In this document: one piece after another, positions 41,452 to 51,250 of the stretch
How positions within the stretch are numbered: the stretch's first letter is position 1
Layout: the number at the start of each line of letters is the position of its first letter
Position numbers and translations under genes: made by a program
The notes under the pieces: generated by a model
Database searches by the model: none
Told to the model about the DNA's origin: nothing
Seen by the model: only the letters and a program-made list of their open reading frames with translations
Origin: Verrucomicrobiota bacterium
GTDB lineage: Bacteria; Verrucomicrobiota; Verrucomicrobiae; Limisphaerales; UBA11358
Assembly (NCBI GenBank): GCA_014860005.1
Contig: JACZKP010000103.1
Span: forward strand, 41,149 to 105,148
Reading direction: 5' to 3'
DNA: 64,000 bases

Positions 41452-42192
41452 ATGTTTTCTGGTGACACATCTCCCGCCAGTCCCGCGCGTTCGCCGGTGT
41501 TTTCCGTGCGCGGACTCACCAAGATTTATGGTTGGGGTGAAACCGAGGTCCGCGCGCTGGCCGGCGTGGATTTGGACCTGCACGAAGGCGAACTGGTTGT
41601 GCTGCTCGGTCCCTCGGGCAGCGGCAAGACCACCTTGCTCAACAATCTCGGTGGCCTCGATGTGCCCACGGCAGGCAAACTTCGCTATCGCGATATGGAC
41701 CTCACTTGCGCGGATGAAGATCAACTCACCCGCTTTCGCCGCGACAGCGTTGGATTCATCTTTCAGTTCTATAATCTGATTCCGAGTTTAACGGCGCGCG
41801 AGAATGTAGCGTTGATCACGGAGATCGCGCGCGACCCGATGCCAGCCGAGGATGCACTGGAACTTGTCAATCTGGGCGCGCGTCTGGATCATTTCCCGGC
41901 GCAACTTTCCGGGGGGGAACAACAGCGAGTCGCCATCGCCCGTGCGATTGCCAAGCGCCCGGAAGTCTTGTTATGTGACGAACCGACCGGGGCGCTGGAT
42001 GTCCGCACCGGCATTGTAGTGCTGGAGGCCATCGTGCGCGCCAATCGCGAACTCGGCACCCTCACCATCATCATCACCCACAATGCCGTCATGGCCGGCA
42101 TGGCCGACCGGGTGATTCATTTTTCCGATGGCCGGGTTCATCATGAACATCGCAACCCGCAGCGCGCGCCGGTCAGCGGTCTGGAATGGTAA
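41452..42192 (+). CDS. ABC transporter ATP-binding protein, LolD/DevA type
   Basis: About 246 residues. Walker [15 protein letters not shown]-loop [15 protein letters not shown], signature LSGGEQQR, Walker [13 protein letters not shown] and H-loop ITHNA are all present. It is of the MacB/LolD class and is followed after 10 bp by a large permease. ATG 41452 is used because the frame upstream to 41203 overlaps the esterase and lacks similarity. No adaptor gene is seen nearby, unlike the cluster at 19352-24215. Confidence 0.9.
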   Translation: MFSGDTSPASPARSPVFSVRGLTKIYGWGETEVRALAGVDLDLHEGELVVLLGPSGSGKTTLLNNLGGLDVPTAGKLRYRDMDLTCADEDQLTRFRRDSVGFIFQFYNLIPSLTARENVALITEIARDPMPAEDALELVNLGARLDHFPAQLSGGEQQRVAIARAIAKRPEVLLCDEPTGALDVRTGIVVLEAIVRANRELGTLTIIITHNAVMAGMADRVIHFSDGRVHHEHRNPQRAPVSGLEW

Positions 42193-42202
42193 TCGCCGGG
42201 CA

Positions 42203-44569
42203 ATGATCTCGAATCTTGATCGCAAACTCTGGCGCGACCTCGCCCGGCTCAAGGGCCAGGCACTGGCCGTCGCGTTGGTCATGGGTTGTGGTCTGGCGAT
42301 GATGATCATGGCGCGCAGTCTCATCTTCTCGCTCGAAAGCACGCGCAGTGAGTATTACCAGATCAACCGCTTTGCCGAAGTCTTCGCGCATCTGAAACGC
42401 GCACCGGACTCAATTGCGATGCGCGCGGCGGAAATTCCGGGCGTGGCGACAGTGCAATCGGGAATTTCAGTTCAAGTCACGCTCGACATTCCCACCATGG
42501 ACGAGCCAGCCAGCGGCATGGTGCGGTCGTTGCCAGATTTTGGCGAACCGCAATTGAACCGCCTGTACCTCCGTGCCGGCCAATGGCTCAAACCCGGGGC
42601 GCGCGGCGAAGTGCTGGTGGGTGAAGCATTCGCCAAGGCCAACGACTTGAAACCCGGCGACCACATCGCCTTGCTGTTGAATGGCCGCCGCCAGGAATTC
42701 CGTCTGGCGGGCATTGTGCTTTCGCCGGAATTCATTTTTGAATCGCGCCCCGGCGCGGCGCTGCCCGACAACCGCACCTACGGCATCTTCTGGATGCAGT
42801 ACGAGGAACTGGCGGCCGCCTATGATCTCGATGGCGCGTTCAATTATCTCGCGCTCACGCTGGCCCCCGGCGCGACGGCCCGTCCGGTCATTGCCGAACT
42901 GGACCGGCTGCTCACACCTTACGGTGGGCGTGGCGCTTACGGCCGGGCGGACCATCCCTCGCACATCCGCGTGTCCGACGAAATTCGCGTGCTGCAAACC
43001 CTGGCCATTGGATTCCCGCTCGTGTTCCTGAGCGTGGCGGCGTTCATGACCAACGCGGTGCTGTCACGTCTGCTGGTGTTGCAGCGCGAACAGATCGCCA
43101 TTCTGAAAGCCTTTGGGTTCTCGAATCGGCAGATCGGCTTGCACTACCTCAAGTTCGCCTTTGTGATGGTTGCCATGGGCACAGTGTTGGGCTGGATTGG
43201 CGGTATTCTGATGGGCCATCGTATCGTGGCGTTGTATCATCTTTTCTTTCGTTTTCCGGAATTGCACTTCCGCCTGGACCGCTCGGCGCTGGCGCTTGCC
43301 TTGCTTGTTTGTGCGGGGGCTGCCGCCGCGGGCGTCATTGGCGCGGTGCGCCGGGCCGCGCGCTTGCCACCCGCCGAGGCCATGCGTCCTGAGCCGCCGG
43401 CCAATTACCGGCCGGCGTTCATCGAGAAAACCGGAATCGCGCACCTTCTCTCTCACACGTTCCGCATCGCCGTGCGCAATCTGGAACGCAAGCCGATGCA
43501 GGCAGTTTTCACGGTGGCCGGCATGGCGCTGGCCACGGGAATCTTGATCGTCCCCAATGCCTTTCGCGATGGCGTGGACGAGGTGATGGATTTCCAGTGG
43601 GACGTGATCCAACGACAGGATGTCGGGATTGGGCTGGTGGAACCCGCCAGCGTTTCCGTGCGACATCTGTTTGCGCAATTGCCCGGCGTGGTGACGGTCG
43701 AACCAATCCGCTACGCCGCGGCGCGAATTCATTTCGGCAATCGCAACCGGCAACTCGCCATTCAGGGACTCACGACCGAGGGCCAGTTGAGCCGGGTTTT
43801 GGACGCCAACACGCGTCAGATTCCCCTGCCGCCTGCTGGACTGGTGCTGTCCGCCAAACTGGCGGAAGTCTTGAATGTCAAGGTGGGGGATGAACTGCGG
43901 GTCGAAGTGCTCGAAGGTAAACGCCCGGTGCGGCCCGTGCCGCTCGTGGGGCTGGCCGAGGATTTCGCCGGCGTGGCGGCTTACATGGATATTCGCGCGT
44001 TGAACCGTCTGCTGGAGGAGGGAGACGTCATTACCGGCGCAACCTTCGCGCTGGATGGCGCGCGGCGCGGAGAATTCTTCCGGGCGCTCAAAGGCGTTCC
44101 CCGCGTGAGCTGGGTGGCCATCAAGGATTCACTGCGGGCGAACTTCCGCGAAACCACAGCCGCCAGCATCGGCGTTATTCAGACAATCTATCTCGTGTTC
44201 GCCACCGTGGTGGCCTTCGGCGTGGTCTATAACAACGCCCGCATTTCGCTGGCGGAACGCGCGCGCGAACTGGCGACGCTGCGGGTGGTCGGCTTTTCCC
44301 GGCGCGAGGTTGGCGCGGTGCTGGTGACCGAACTGGTGATTCTGGCGCTGCTGGCGGTGCCCTTGGGTTTGCTGGTTGGCACTGGCTTCGCCACCGTGAT
44401 TCTGCACCAGGTTAACACCGAAACCGTGCGCCTGCCGCTGGTCCTGACACTGGGAAATTATTCCTTCGCCGTGCTGGTGGTGACCGTGGCTTCGAGCTTG
44501 TCCGCCCTGCTTGTGTTACGAAAGCTCAACCAGTTGAATCTGGTGGGCGCGTTGAAAGCGCCTGAGTAG
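42203..44569 (+). CDS. ABC transporter permease with two FtsX domains
   Basis: A 788-residue permease. After an N-terminal helix (LAVALVMGCGLAMMIMA) comes a long extracytoplasmic domain, then a first FtsX block of three helices (LLVLQREQIAILKAFGFSNRQ). A second N-terminal-like helix (QAVFTVAGMALATGILIV), a second periplasmic domain and a final FtsX block (RELATLRVVGFSRREVGAVL) follow. This is the eight-helix layout of LolC/E-like or lipid/compound exporters. It is coupled closely to the ATPase upstream. Confidence 0.87.
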   Translation: MISNLDRKLWRDLARLKGQALAVALVMGCGLAMMIMARSLIFSLESTRSEYYQINRFAEVFAHLKRAPDSIAMRAAEIPGVATVQSGISVQVTLDIPTMDEPASGMVRSLPDFGEPQLNRLYLRAGQWLKPGARGEVLVGEAFAKANDLKPGDHIALLLNGRRQEFRLAGIVLSPEFIFESRPGAALPDNRTYGIFWMQYEELAAAYDLDGAFNYLALTLAPGATARPVIAELDRLLTPYGGRGAYGRADHPSHIRVSDEIRVLQTLAIGFPLVFLSVAAFMTNAVLSRLLVLQREQIAILKAFGFSNRQIGLHYLKFAFVMVAMGTVLGWIGGILMGHRIVALYHLFFRFPELHFRLDRSALALALLVCAGAAAAGVIGAVRRAARLPPAEAMRPEPPANYRPAFIEKTGIAHLLSHTFRIAVRNLERKPMQAVFTVAGMALATGILIVPNAFRDGVDEVMDFQWDVIQRQDVGIGLVEPASVSVRHLFAQLPGVVTVEPIRYAAARIHFGNRNRQLAIQGLTTEGQLSRVLDANTRQIPLPPAGLVLSAKLAEVLNVKVGDELRVEVLEGKRPVRPVPLVGLAEDFAGVAAYMDIRALNRLLEEGDVITGATFALDGARRGEFFRALKGVPRVSWVAIKDSLRANFRETTAASIGVIQTIYLVFATVVAFGVVYNNARISLAERARELATLRVVGFSRREVGAVLVTELVILALLAVPLGLLVGTGFATVILHQVNTETVRLPLVLTLGNYSFAVLVVTVASSLSALLVLRKLNQLNLVGALKAPE

Positions 44570-44615
44570 TCGCCGGGAGTCAATTCTCTGCACCGTCATC
44601 AGTTTGGAACGCGGG

Positions 44616-46988
44616 TCATGCGGGTGGCAACGATCCGGCGGGCCGTCCATCGAGCGCCTCGCGCACGGTCTGCGCGAGACCAAGGCGAGTATAGGGCTTC
44701 TGCAGGAAGCGGGCGTTGTTGTTGCGGGCGAGAAAATCGGTGCTGATGTCGTCCACCGTGTAGCCGCTGGCGAAAATGATTTTCAACCCGGAGCGCTCCC
44801 TGCGAAGCTTCTCAGCCAGTTCCACTCCGGAAACGCCCTCCGGCATCACCATGTCGGTGAAGAGCAGGGAAATGTCATCCTTGTGGCGATCCCAAACGTC
44901 AAAAGCTTCCCGGCCGCTGGCGGCCTCAAAAATCTGATAGCCACATTCTTCGAGAATGAGATGGGCCATGTCCCGCAGCACGGGTTCGTCTTCGACAATC
45001 AGGATGCCCTCATGGCCGCCGCGCACGGAGGCGGTCTGTTCGGGGATGGCACTGGCCGCCTGGGCCATTTCGCTCCCGGCCGGCAGGAAGACACTGAAGG
45101 TGGTGCCCTTGTCAAGTTCGCTGGCTACTTCGATCCAGCCCTCGTGTTGTCTGACGATGCCGTAAACGGTGGCGAAACCCAGGCCGGTGCCCTTGCCCAC
45201 TTCCTTGGTGGTAAAAAAGGGTTCAAAGATGCGACTGGCCGTGTAGTTATCCATGCCGCAACCGGTGTCGCTGATGCGCAGGCACACGAAGCGGCCAGGC
45301 CGGCTTTCAGGATGAATCTGCGTATGATCTTCCGTCAGGGAAACCGGCGTAAGGCTGATGGTGAGGTTGCCGCCCTTGGGCATGGCGTCGCGGGCGTTGA
45401 CGGCTAAATTCATGATCACCTGCTCGATCATGCCGGCATCCGCCAGTACGGCCGGCAAGTCCGGCGGGGGATTGAATTCGAGCGTAATGGTTTCGCCGAG
45501 GAGCCGATGCATCATCTTGCTCATGTTGCCGACCAGTTCGCGCAAATTGAGCGGCTGCGGCTGCATGACGTTCTTGCGACTGAACATGAGCAACTGCCGG
45601 GTCAGGCCGGCGGCGCGTTCGGCGGCGAAGTAGATGGCTTGCAAAGAGTCCAGTAATCCGGGCGTCAAACCGGGTCGCGCCATCATGATGCCGGCGTGAC
45701 CCTGAATGATGGTGAGCATGTTGTTGAAATCATGCGCCACTCCGGCGGCCAGCAGTCCCACGGATTCCATCTTTTGCGACTGCCGCAACTGGCCTTCAAG
45801 ATTCAGCCGGCTGGTAATGTCTGCCACGTAACAATGCACGACGCCATTGGCTGGCACGGGATGCAATGACAAGGACAACGTGCGGCCGTGGACGCGCGTT
45901 TCGATGCCGGACTGGGGTTCGCCGCTGGCTAGACAGGCTTGAACCTGCTGGGCAATCTCCGGCGGCAAAACGGCGCGCGGGTGCTCCACCTCCATGGCCG
46001 CTGCGAGCTTCTGCGCCGCTTCATTGAAGTAGGTAACCGTGCCGTCCTGCGCAAGCTCAAGGGCCGGGTTGGGATTTAGTTGAGTGAACGCGGCCAGTTT
46101 GTGAAGGTCCGCTTCGTTGTGACTGCGTTCAACAGCCAGCGCCAGTGCGGTGGCCACCGCCATTAGAAACTGCACCTCCTCGCCGGTAAAATTTCGTTGC
46201 TTCCGGGTGTGGATGCCAAGCACGCCGTAGGGTCGCTGCCGGGTGGCGATGACGGCGGTCACGCCGCTCACAATGCCGTGTTCCAGCAACAGCAACGACG
46301 GTTTGAAACGCTTCTCGGTGCGCAGGTCGCCAACGACGACCGGTTCGCCGCTGAGCATGGTGAACCCCGCCTGGGAGCGGTGGTCTGCATCCACCGTCAC
46401 TCGATCAAGGTAACCGGCTTTCCAGCCGGTTCCGGCGCGCAGCACCAACTTGTCCCGACCAGGCGACAACTCCAGTACTTTGCAGAACTCCACGTCCAGA
46501 GTTTGTGTGGTCAGCATCACGGCCTGGTTGAAGAGCGCGTGGATATCCGTGCCGATCAGCGCAAACTGGCCCAGAGCGGCCACCACCGTTTGCTGCAACG
46601 CGCGATTGAGCATGGCGCGTTCGGTTTCGTCGTGTTCGCGCGCGCGCTGCTCGAATGAGGCGGCGAGGGAGTCGAGCGCGCGGGCCAGTTCGCCCAGTTC
46701 GCCCTCGCTTTGTGCCAGGCCGGTGCGGCTGGTCAAATCCCCGTTGGCCAGCCGTTGGATGGTTTGGTAAACCGTACGCACCGGTCGCAGAATGATACGC
46801 CCGCCCCCAAACCAAACCGCAGCCAACGCCACCAACCCGACGAGCAATCCGGCCCATTTACCCCATCCCACAACATAGGCCAGCAATAACGCCACGGTGG
46901 TCGCCACGAACACTGTTACCACCAGGCGCATCCGCACGCTCGAAGTTGGAGTCATTGGCAGTTCTGAATTGTTATCCGAAACGAGCAT
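44616..46988 (-). CDS. Hybrid sensor histidine kinase (HAMP, GAF, PAS, HisKA, HATPase, REC)
   Basis: About 790 residues. Two N-terminal hydrophobic segments surround HAMP-like sequence (RTVYQTIQRLANGDLTSRTG). A GAF domain follows (FCKVLELSPGRDKLVLRAG), then a PAS-like region. The kinase core has the His in AAGVAHDFNNMLTIIQGH, N-box NLAVNARDAMPKGG, DTGCGM and GKGTGLGFATVYGIV. A receiver ends it: ILIVEDEPVL, phospho-Asp in LLFTDMVMPEG and Lys in LQKPY. It is an orphan; no response regulator is adjacent. The signal is unknown. ATG 46988 gives a short cytoplasmic lead; ATG 46955 is possible. Confidence 0.87.
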   Translation of the reverse strand: MLVSDNNSELPMTPTSSVRMRLVVTVFVATTVALLLAYVVGWGKWAGLLVGLVALAAVWFGGGRIILRPVRTVYQTIQRLANGDLTSRTGLAQSEGELGELARALDSLAASFEQRAREHDETERAMLNRALQQTVVAALGQFALIGTDIHALFNQAVMLTTQTLDVEFCKVLELSPGRDKLVLRAGTGWKAGYLDRVTVDADHRSQAGFTMLSGEPVVVGDLRTEKRFKPSLLLLEHGIVSGVTAVIATRQRPYGVLGIHTRKQRNFTGEEVQFLMAVATALALAVERSHNEADLHKLAAFTQLNPNPALELAQDGTVTYFNEAAQKLAAAMEVEHPRAVLPPEIAQQVQACLASGEPQSGIETRVHGRTLSLSLHPVPANGVVHCYVADITSRLNLEGQLRQSQKMESVGLLAAGVAHDFNNMLTIIQGHAGIMMARPGLTPGLLDSLQAIYFAAERAAGLTRQLLMFSRKNVMQPQPLNLRELVGNMSKMMHRLLGETITLEFNPPPDLPAVLADAGMIEQVIMNLAVNARDAMPKGGNLTISLTPVSLTEDHTQIHPESRPGRFVCLRISDTGCGMDNYTASRIFEPFFTTKEVGKGTGLGFATVYGIVRQHEGWIEVASELDKGTTFSVFLPAGSEMAQAASAIPEQTASVRGGHEGILIVEDEPVLRDMAHLILEECGYQIFEAASGREAFDVWDRHKDDISLLFTDMVMPEGVSGVELAEKLRRERSGLKIIFASGYTVDDISTDFLARNNNARFLQKPYTRLGLAQTVREALDGRPAGSLPPA

Positions 46989-47125
46989 AACCGCCCATTC
47001 AGCTTGATTAAAGCCAATTGTAGAATCTTCACCCACCCTTCCGTCGTCGCCTCCGCCCCCGCACCAGGCCTCGCTGCTTGGGTGTGCCTTTATTTGTCAA
47101 TTATGTCCTCTGCCAGCCATTCATT

Positions 47126-47155
47126 TTGACAGTCGGTGGAAGCCCTCTCTAGGAT
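47126..47155 (+). promoter_or_regulatory. Candidate sigma-70-like promoter for rhaB
   Basis: TTGACA at 47126-47131 and TAGGAT at 47150-47155 are separated by 18 bp, about 64 bp before the rhaB ATG. No operator was recognised next to it. The call depends on hexamer match only. Confidence 0.45.
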
Positions 47156-47218
47156 GACGAGCCGGTTGAATATCGGCGGGTGCGATGGATTCAATATCGG
47201 AATGGGCTGAGGTTTCTT

Positions 47219-48685
47219 ATGCAAACACATTATCTGGCTTGCGACTTGGGCGCGGAGAGCGGGCGGCTCATGCTCGGCACTCTTGCCGACGGGAGAATCA
47301 CCCTTGAGGAACTTCATCGGTTTTCCAACCAACCAGTCAAGTCCGGTAACGCGCTGCACTGGAACATTGACGCGCTGTTCGCGGAATTGAAAACGGGACT
47401 CAAGCGCGCCGCGGCCCGCCAGCTTCCAATCTCCAGCATCAGCACCGATTCATGGGGCGTGGATTACATTCTCTACGACGCCAAAGACGAGATCCTCAAG
47501 CCGGTCTGGCATTACCGTGATGCCCGCACGGCGCGCGGCGTTGAACTCACCAAGGCCAAGGTCGAATGGCCCACGATTTACCGTGAGACCGGTATTCAAT
47601 TCATGGCGCTCAACACGATTTATCAACTGGCGGCTGAACCTGCGGAACGACTCGCCGCCGCCAAGCAACTGCTCCTCATCGGCGATGCGTTTAATTTCTA
47701 CTGCTCCGGCGTCGCCCGGAATGAGGTGTCACTGGCCAGCACCACCCAACTCTACAATCCATGCACAAAAAGCTGGTCCAAACCATTACTCGCGGCGCTG
47801 GGGTTGCGCGAAGAAATGTTCGCACCCGTAGTGGAATCCGGCAGCCGTCTGGGAGAGTTGAAACCGGATTTGGCCGCCGAAGTGGGCTTGCCGCAGATTG
47901 AGGTCATCGCATCGTGCTCGCACGACACTGGCGCGGCGGTGGCAGCCGTCCCCGGCCTCGGTGAGAACTGGGCCTACCTCAGTTCGGGAACATGGTCGTT
48001 GATGGGAGTCGAATGGCCGCACCCCATCATCACTGACCAGGGACGTGATTTGAATTTCACGAACGAAATCGGATATGGCGGCACGGCCCGGATTCTGAAG
48101 AACATCATTGGCCTCTGGCTCGTTCAGGAGTGCCGGCGTGACTGGGCGCAGCGCGGAGCGGAATATGATTATGCTCAATTGACTGAGATGGCGACTGCGG
48201 CGAAGCCGTTTGTCTCGCTGATCAATCCGGCTGATCCGCGCTTTGTCAGTCCCGACGACATGCCCGCCCGGATCGCGGCCTTTTGCCGTGAGACCGATCA
48301 ACCTGTGCCGGACTCGCCGGGAGCTTTCGTGCGGTGCGCCTTTGAGAGCCTCGCGTTGTATTACCGGATCGTCCTGCGCCAGCTCGAACAGCTCACGGGC
48401 AGACAAATTGAGCAACTGCACATCGTTGGCGGCGGCAGCAAGAACATGCTGCTCAATCAATTTGCCGCCAACGCGCTGGGCCTTCCGGTCATCGCCGGCC
48501 CGGCGGAATGTACCGCGCTGGGAAACGTCCTGGTGCAAGCCATCACCCACGGTCATCTGGCGTCACTGACGGCCGCGCGTCAGGTGGTGCGAAACTCCCT
48601 TCAACTTGTGACGGTTCAGCCACAATCGCCGGAAGTGTGGGATGATGCCTTTGCTCGATTCGAGAAAATCCTGAAGCGGAGTTGA
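47219..48685 (+). CDS. rhaB: Rhamnulokinase
   Basis: A 488-residue FGGY-family kinase opening LACDLGAESGRLMLGTL, the rhamnulokinase form of the N-terminal phosphate-binding motif. STDSWGVDYILYD near residue 77 and WHYRDART are also typical of RhaB, as are LSSGTWSLMGVEW and the late HIVGGGSKNMLLNQ. It phosphorylates L-rhamnulose in rhamnose breakdown. No rhamnose isomerase or aldolase sits beside it, though an isomerase-like end lies at 1-966. ATG 47219 is the family-like start. The rhamnosidase at 4848 could supply its substrate. Confidence 0.92.
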   Translation: MQTHYLACDLGAESGRLMLGTLADGRITLEELHRFSNQPVKSGNALHWNIDALFAELKTGLKRAAARQLPISSISTDSWGVDYILYDAKDEILKPVWHYRDARTARGVELTKAKVEWPTIYRETGIQFMALNTIYQLAAEPAERLAAAKQLLLIGDAFNFYCSGVARNEVSLASTTQLYNPCTKSWSKPLLAALGLREEMFAPVVESGSRLGELKPDLAAEVGLPQIEVIASCSHDTGAAVAAVPGLGENWAYLSSGTWSLMGVEWPHPIITDQGRDLNFTNEIGYGGTARILKNIIGLWLVQECRRDWAQRGAEYDYAQLTEMATAAKPFVSLINPADPRFVSPDDMPARIAAFCRETDQPVPDSPGAFVRCAFESLALYYRIVLRQLEQLTGRQIEQLHIVGGGSKNMLLNQFAANALGLPVIAGPAECTALGNVLVQAITHGHLASLTAARQVVRNSLQLVTVQPQSPEVWDDAFARFEKILKRS

Positions 48686-48718
48686 TACGCGCATCGCCCG
48701 GCCCTCAACCTTCGAGAT

Positions 48719-50077
48719 TCAGCGATCATCGTGAGCGGCTGCCTCACCGGGCTGTGCCGTCACGGGATAAAGCGGCGGATCCACCTCGGCTTCCCAACGA
48801 TCGAGATGTTTTTTCAAACGCGCGGCGCGTGACTTTTCAGTCTCAGCCAGGTTGCGTTGTTCCCCAATGTCCTTGGCCAGATGGTAGAGGTATTGGGTGC
48901 CGTTTGGTTGATCAATGTACTTCCAGTTACCGTGGCGCACGGTTCGATGGGTCGCCACCTGGTTTGCTCCCACGCGACGCCAGAACAACGTGCGCGACCG
49001 GCCCCTTTGTTCTCCCGCGAGAATCGGCAGCAAGTCCAGTCCGTCCAGTGGACGCTCCTTTGGCGGTGTGGCCCCGGCCAGCTTCAGCATCGTCGCGGAC
49101 CAATCCATCATAAGGCCGGTCTGCCGGGAAACTTTGCCCCGCGGCAATCGCCCCGGCCAGCGCGCAATGCACGGCACGCGGATGCCACCCTCCCACAACG
49201 TCCCCTTCCCTTTCGCGAGCGGACCGTTGCGCGAAAACCGGTCGCCGCCGTTGTCACTGGTGAACACGACCAAAGTATTTTTGGTCAACCCCTGCTGATC
49301 CAGCGTCGCGAGGATTTCACCAACGGACGCATCCATCGCCTCGACCATTTTAACATAGGTTTCGCGCGTGCCCTGCGCCCATTCCTTGAGGGTGATCTGC
49401 CGGTCAGCGTCGTCCGGCCCCTGCATTGGCCAGTGCGGCGCGTTGAACGCCACATAGAGGAAGAACGGGCGATCCTTCATTGCTGCGAGAAATTCCAACG
49501 CATGCTGTTTGATCAGATAAGTCGAATAACCCTCCATCACCACGGGCACGGTGTTGAGATAAAGATCGGCCTGCCCGTTGTTCTCGCGGTGCGTGAAGTA
49601 ATCATGATTACTGCTGAGCAAACCAAAGAATCGCTCGAAGCCATGCGCGTTGGGCGCACGATCTTCGGTGTAGCCCAGATGCCACTTCCCGGACATCGCC
49701 GTGGCGTAGCCGGCCTCGCGCAACATTTGCGCGATGGTCTTCTCCTGCGCGGGCAGACCCAGATGCCTCCGGCCGGGCGGAATGGACCCTTCTAAACCGC
49801 CGATGCGTTGGGGATAACGCCCCGTCATCAGCGCGCAGCGCGTGGGCGTGCAGACCACGCCGTTTGCATAAAAATCCGTGAGCCGCACCCCTTGCCGCGC
49901 CAAACGATCTAAATTCGGCGTGCGAATATCGGTCGCGCCGTAACAACCCAGATCGCTGTAACCAAGATCATCGGCCAGAATGAAGAGAATGTTGGCTTGC
50001 CGGCTCTCAGCGGCGTGTCCTCCGCCAAACACGGCGATCACAAGCAAGGCGCCCAACAGGCAGTAGCGCGTTTTCAT
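48719..50077 (-). CDS. Secreted arylsulfatase-like sulfatase
   Basis: A 452-residue protein with a signal peptide (LLGALLVIAVFGGGHA). The sulfatase core begins NILFILADDLGYSDLGCYG with metal-binding Asp residues; Cys76 in VVCTPTRCALMTGRYPQ is the formylglycine precursor of the C-x-P-x-R motif. The late DNGGDRFSRNGPLAKGKG carries further active-site residues. It needs a formylglycine-generating enzyme, not seen here. It removes sulfate esters outside the cytoplasm, most likely from polysaccharides. It converges on rhaB, with 33 bp between. Confidence 0.9.
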   Translation of the reverse strand: MKTRYCLLGALLVIAVFGGGHAAESRQANILFILADDLGYSDLGCYGATDIRTPNLDRLARQGVRLTDFYANGVVCTPTRCALMTGRYPQRIGGLEGSIPPGRRHLGLPAQEKTIAQMLREAGYATAMSGKWHLGYTEDRAPNAHGFERFFGLLSSNHDYFTHRENNGQADLYLNTVPVVMEGYSTYLIKQHALEFLAAMKDRPFFLYVAFNAPHWPMQGPDDADRQITLKEWAQGTRETYVKMVEAMDASVGEILATLDQQGLTKNTLVVFTSDNGGDRFSRNGPLAKGKGTLWEGGIRVPCIARWPGRLPRGKVSRQTGLMMDWSATMLKLAGATPPKERPLDGLDLLPILAGEQRGRSRTLFWRRVGANQVATHRTVRHGNWKYIDQPNGTQYLYHLAKDIGEQRNLAETEKSRAARLKKHLDRWEAEVDPPLYPVTAQPGEAAAHDDR

Positions 50078-50215
50078 GAGGTTTGATTGATTAGAACGCG
50101 TTGACCACCGTTTGGCGAGTGCGATTTGCAGCCGGCTGACGCCGCATAGAAATCACGATTGCCATGCGTCCCGGCCTACGGCATCGTGCCATGAACACAA
50201 ATTTTCAATTTGCCT

Positions 50216-51214
50216 ATGAATCCCGTTTCCGAAATCGAACCTGTCAGCACGAAAGAGAAATTGAACCAGCTTGATCAGTTGAAGCAGTTCACCACGGTGG
50301 TCGCCGATAGCGGTGACTTCGCCACGCTCAAGCAATACGCGCCCCAGGATGCGACCACGAATCCCTCGCTCATCCTCAAGGCGGCGCAGATGCCGGAATA
50401 CCAGTGGCTCGTGGACAAGGCCATCGCCGAGGCCCACCAATCCGGCGCCAGCGGTGCAACCCTGGTAAGCCAGGTGCTCGATCAACTCTTGATCCTGTTC
50501 GGGGTGGAGATTTTGAAAATCGTGCCGGGCCGCGTTTCCACCGAAACCGACGCCAGTCTCTCCTTTGACACCGAAGGTCTGGTGAACAAGGCGCGCCAGT
50601 TCATCGCGCTTTATCAACGGCAGGGCATCGCCCGTGAACGCATCCTGATCAAGATCGCCTCCTCCTGGGAAGGCATTCGCGCCTGCGAAATTCTCCAGCG
50701 CGAAGGGATCAACTGCAACATGACGCTGCTCTTCTCCCTACCACAGGCCGTGGCGTGCGCGGAGGCCGGCGCCAGACTCATTTCACCCTTCGTGGGCCGC
50801 ATTCTTGATTGGTACAAGAAGAGTATGGGCAAGGATTTTTCACCCGCCGAAGACCCCGGTGTGCTTTCGGTGAAGGAGATTTACGCCTATTACAAGAAAT
50901 TCGGTTATGCAACCGAAGTCATGGGCGCCAGCTTCCGCAACAAGGGAGAGATTCTGGAACTGGCCGGTTGCGACCTGCTCACCATCAGCCCGCAATTGCT
51001 GGCAGAGTTGCAGGCCGACACGGCGATCGTCGAACGCAAACTCAGTCCGGCGTTTGCCCGGGAAAGCAACCTCGAACGACTGAAGCTCGATGAAATAACC
51101 TTCCGCTGGTTGCTGAACGAAGACGCCATGGCCACGGAGAAGACCGCCGAGGGCATCCGCCTGTTTCACGCCGACGCGTTGAAGTTGGAGCGGTTTGTTG
51201 CCGGGCGGCTTTGA
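50216..51214 (+). CDS. tal: Transaldolase
   Basis: A 332-residue TalB-like transaldolase. [17 protein letters not shown] at the start, [14 protein letters not shown] near residue 45, the Schiff-base Lys in [14 protein letters not shown] (near 138) and [14 protein letters not shown] near 190 are all family marks. It moves a dihydroxyacetone unit between fructose-6-phosphate and erythrose-4-phosphate in the non-oxidative pentose-phosphate pathway. ATG 50216 is used; an in-frame TTG 6 bp earlier is unlikely. It stands alone between convergent/divergent sugar genes. Confidence 0.93.
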   Translation: MNPVSEIEPVSTKEKLNQLDQLKQFTTVVADSGDFATLKQYAPQDATTNPSLILKAAQMPEYQWLVDKAIAEAHQSGASGATLVSQVLDQLLILFGVEILKIVPGRVSTETDASLSFDTEGLVNKARQFIALYQRQGIARERILIKIASSWEGIRACEILQREGINCNMTLLFSLPQAVACAEAGARLISPFVGRILDWYKKSMGKDFSPAEDPGVLSVKEIYAYYKKFGYATEVMGASFRNKGEILELAGCDLLTISPQLLAELQADTAIVERKLSPAFARESNLERLKLDEITFRWLLNEDAMATEKTAEGIRLFHADALKLERFVAGRL

Positions 51215-51250
51215 GTGGTTGTTCTCACCACCCGCACTCGTCACGCCGGG

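Noticed and set aside
44604..45407. 267-codon plus-strand frame opposite the histidine kinase
   Set aside because: Antisense to conserved kinase and receiver motifs; the composition is that of a shadow frame.
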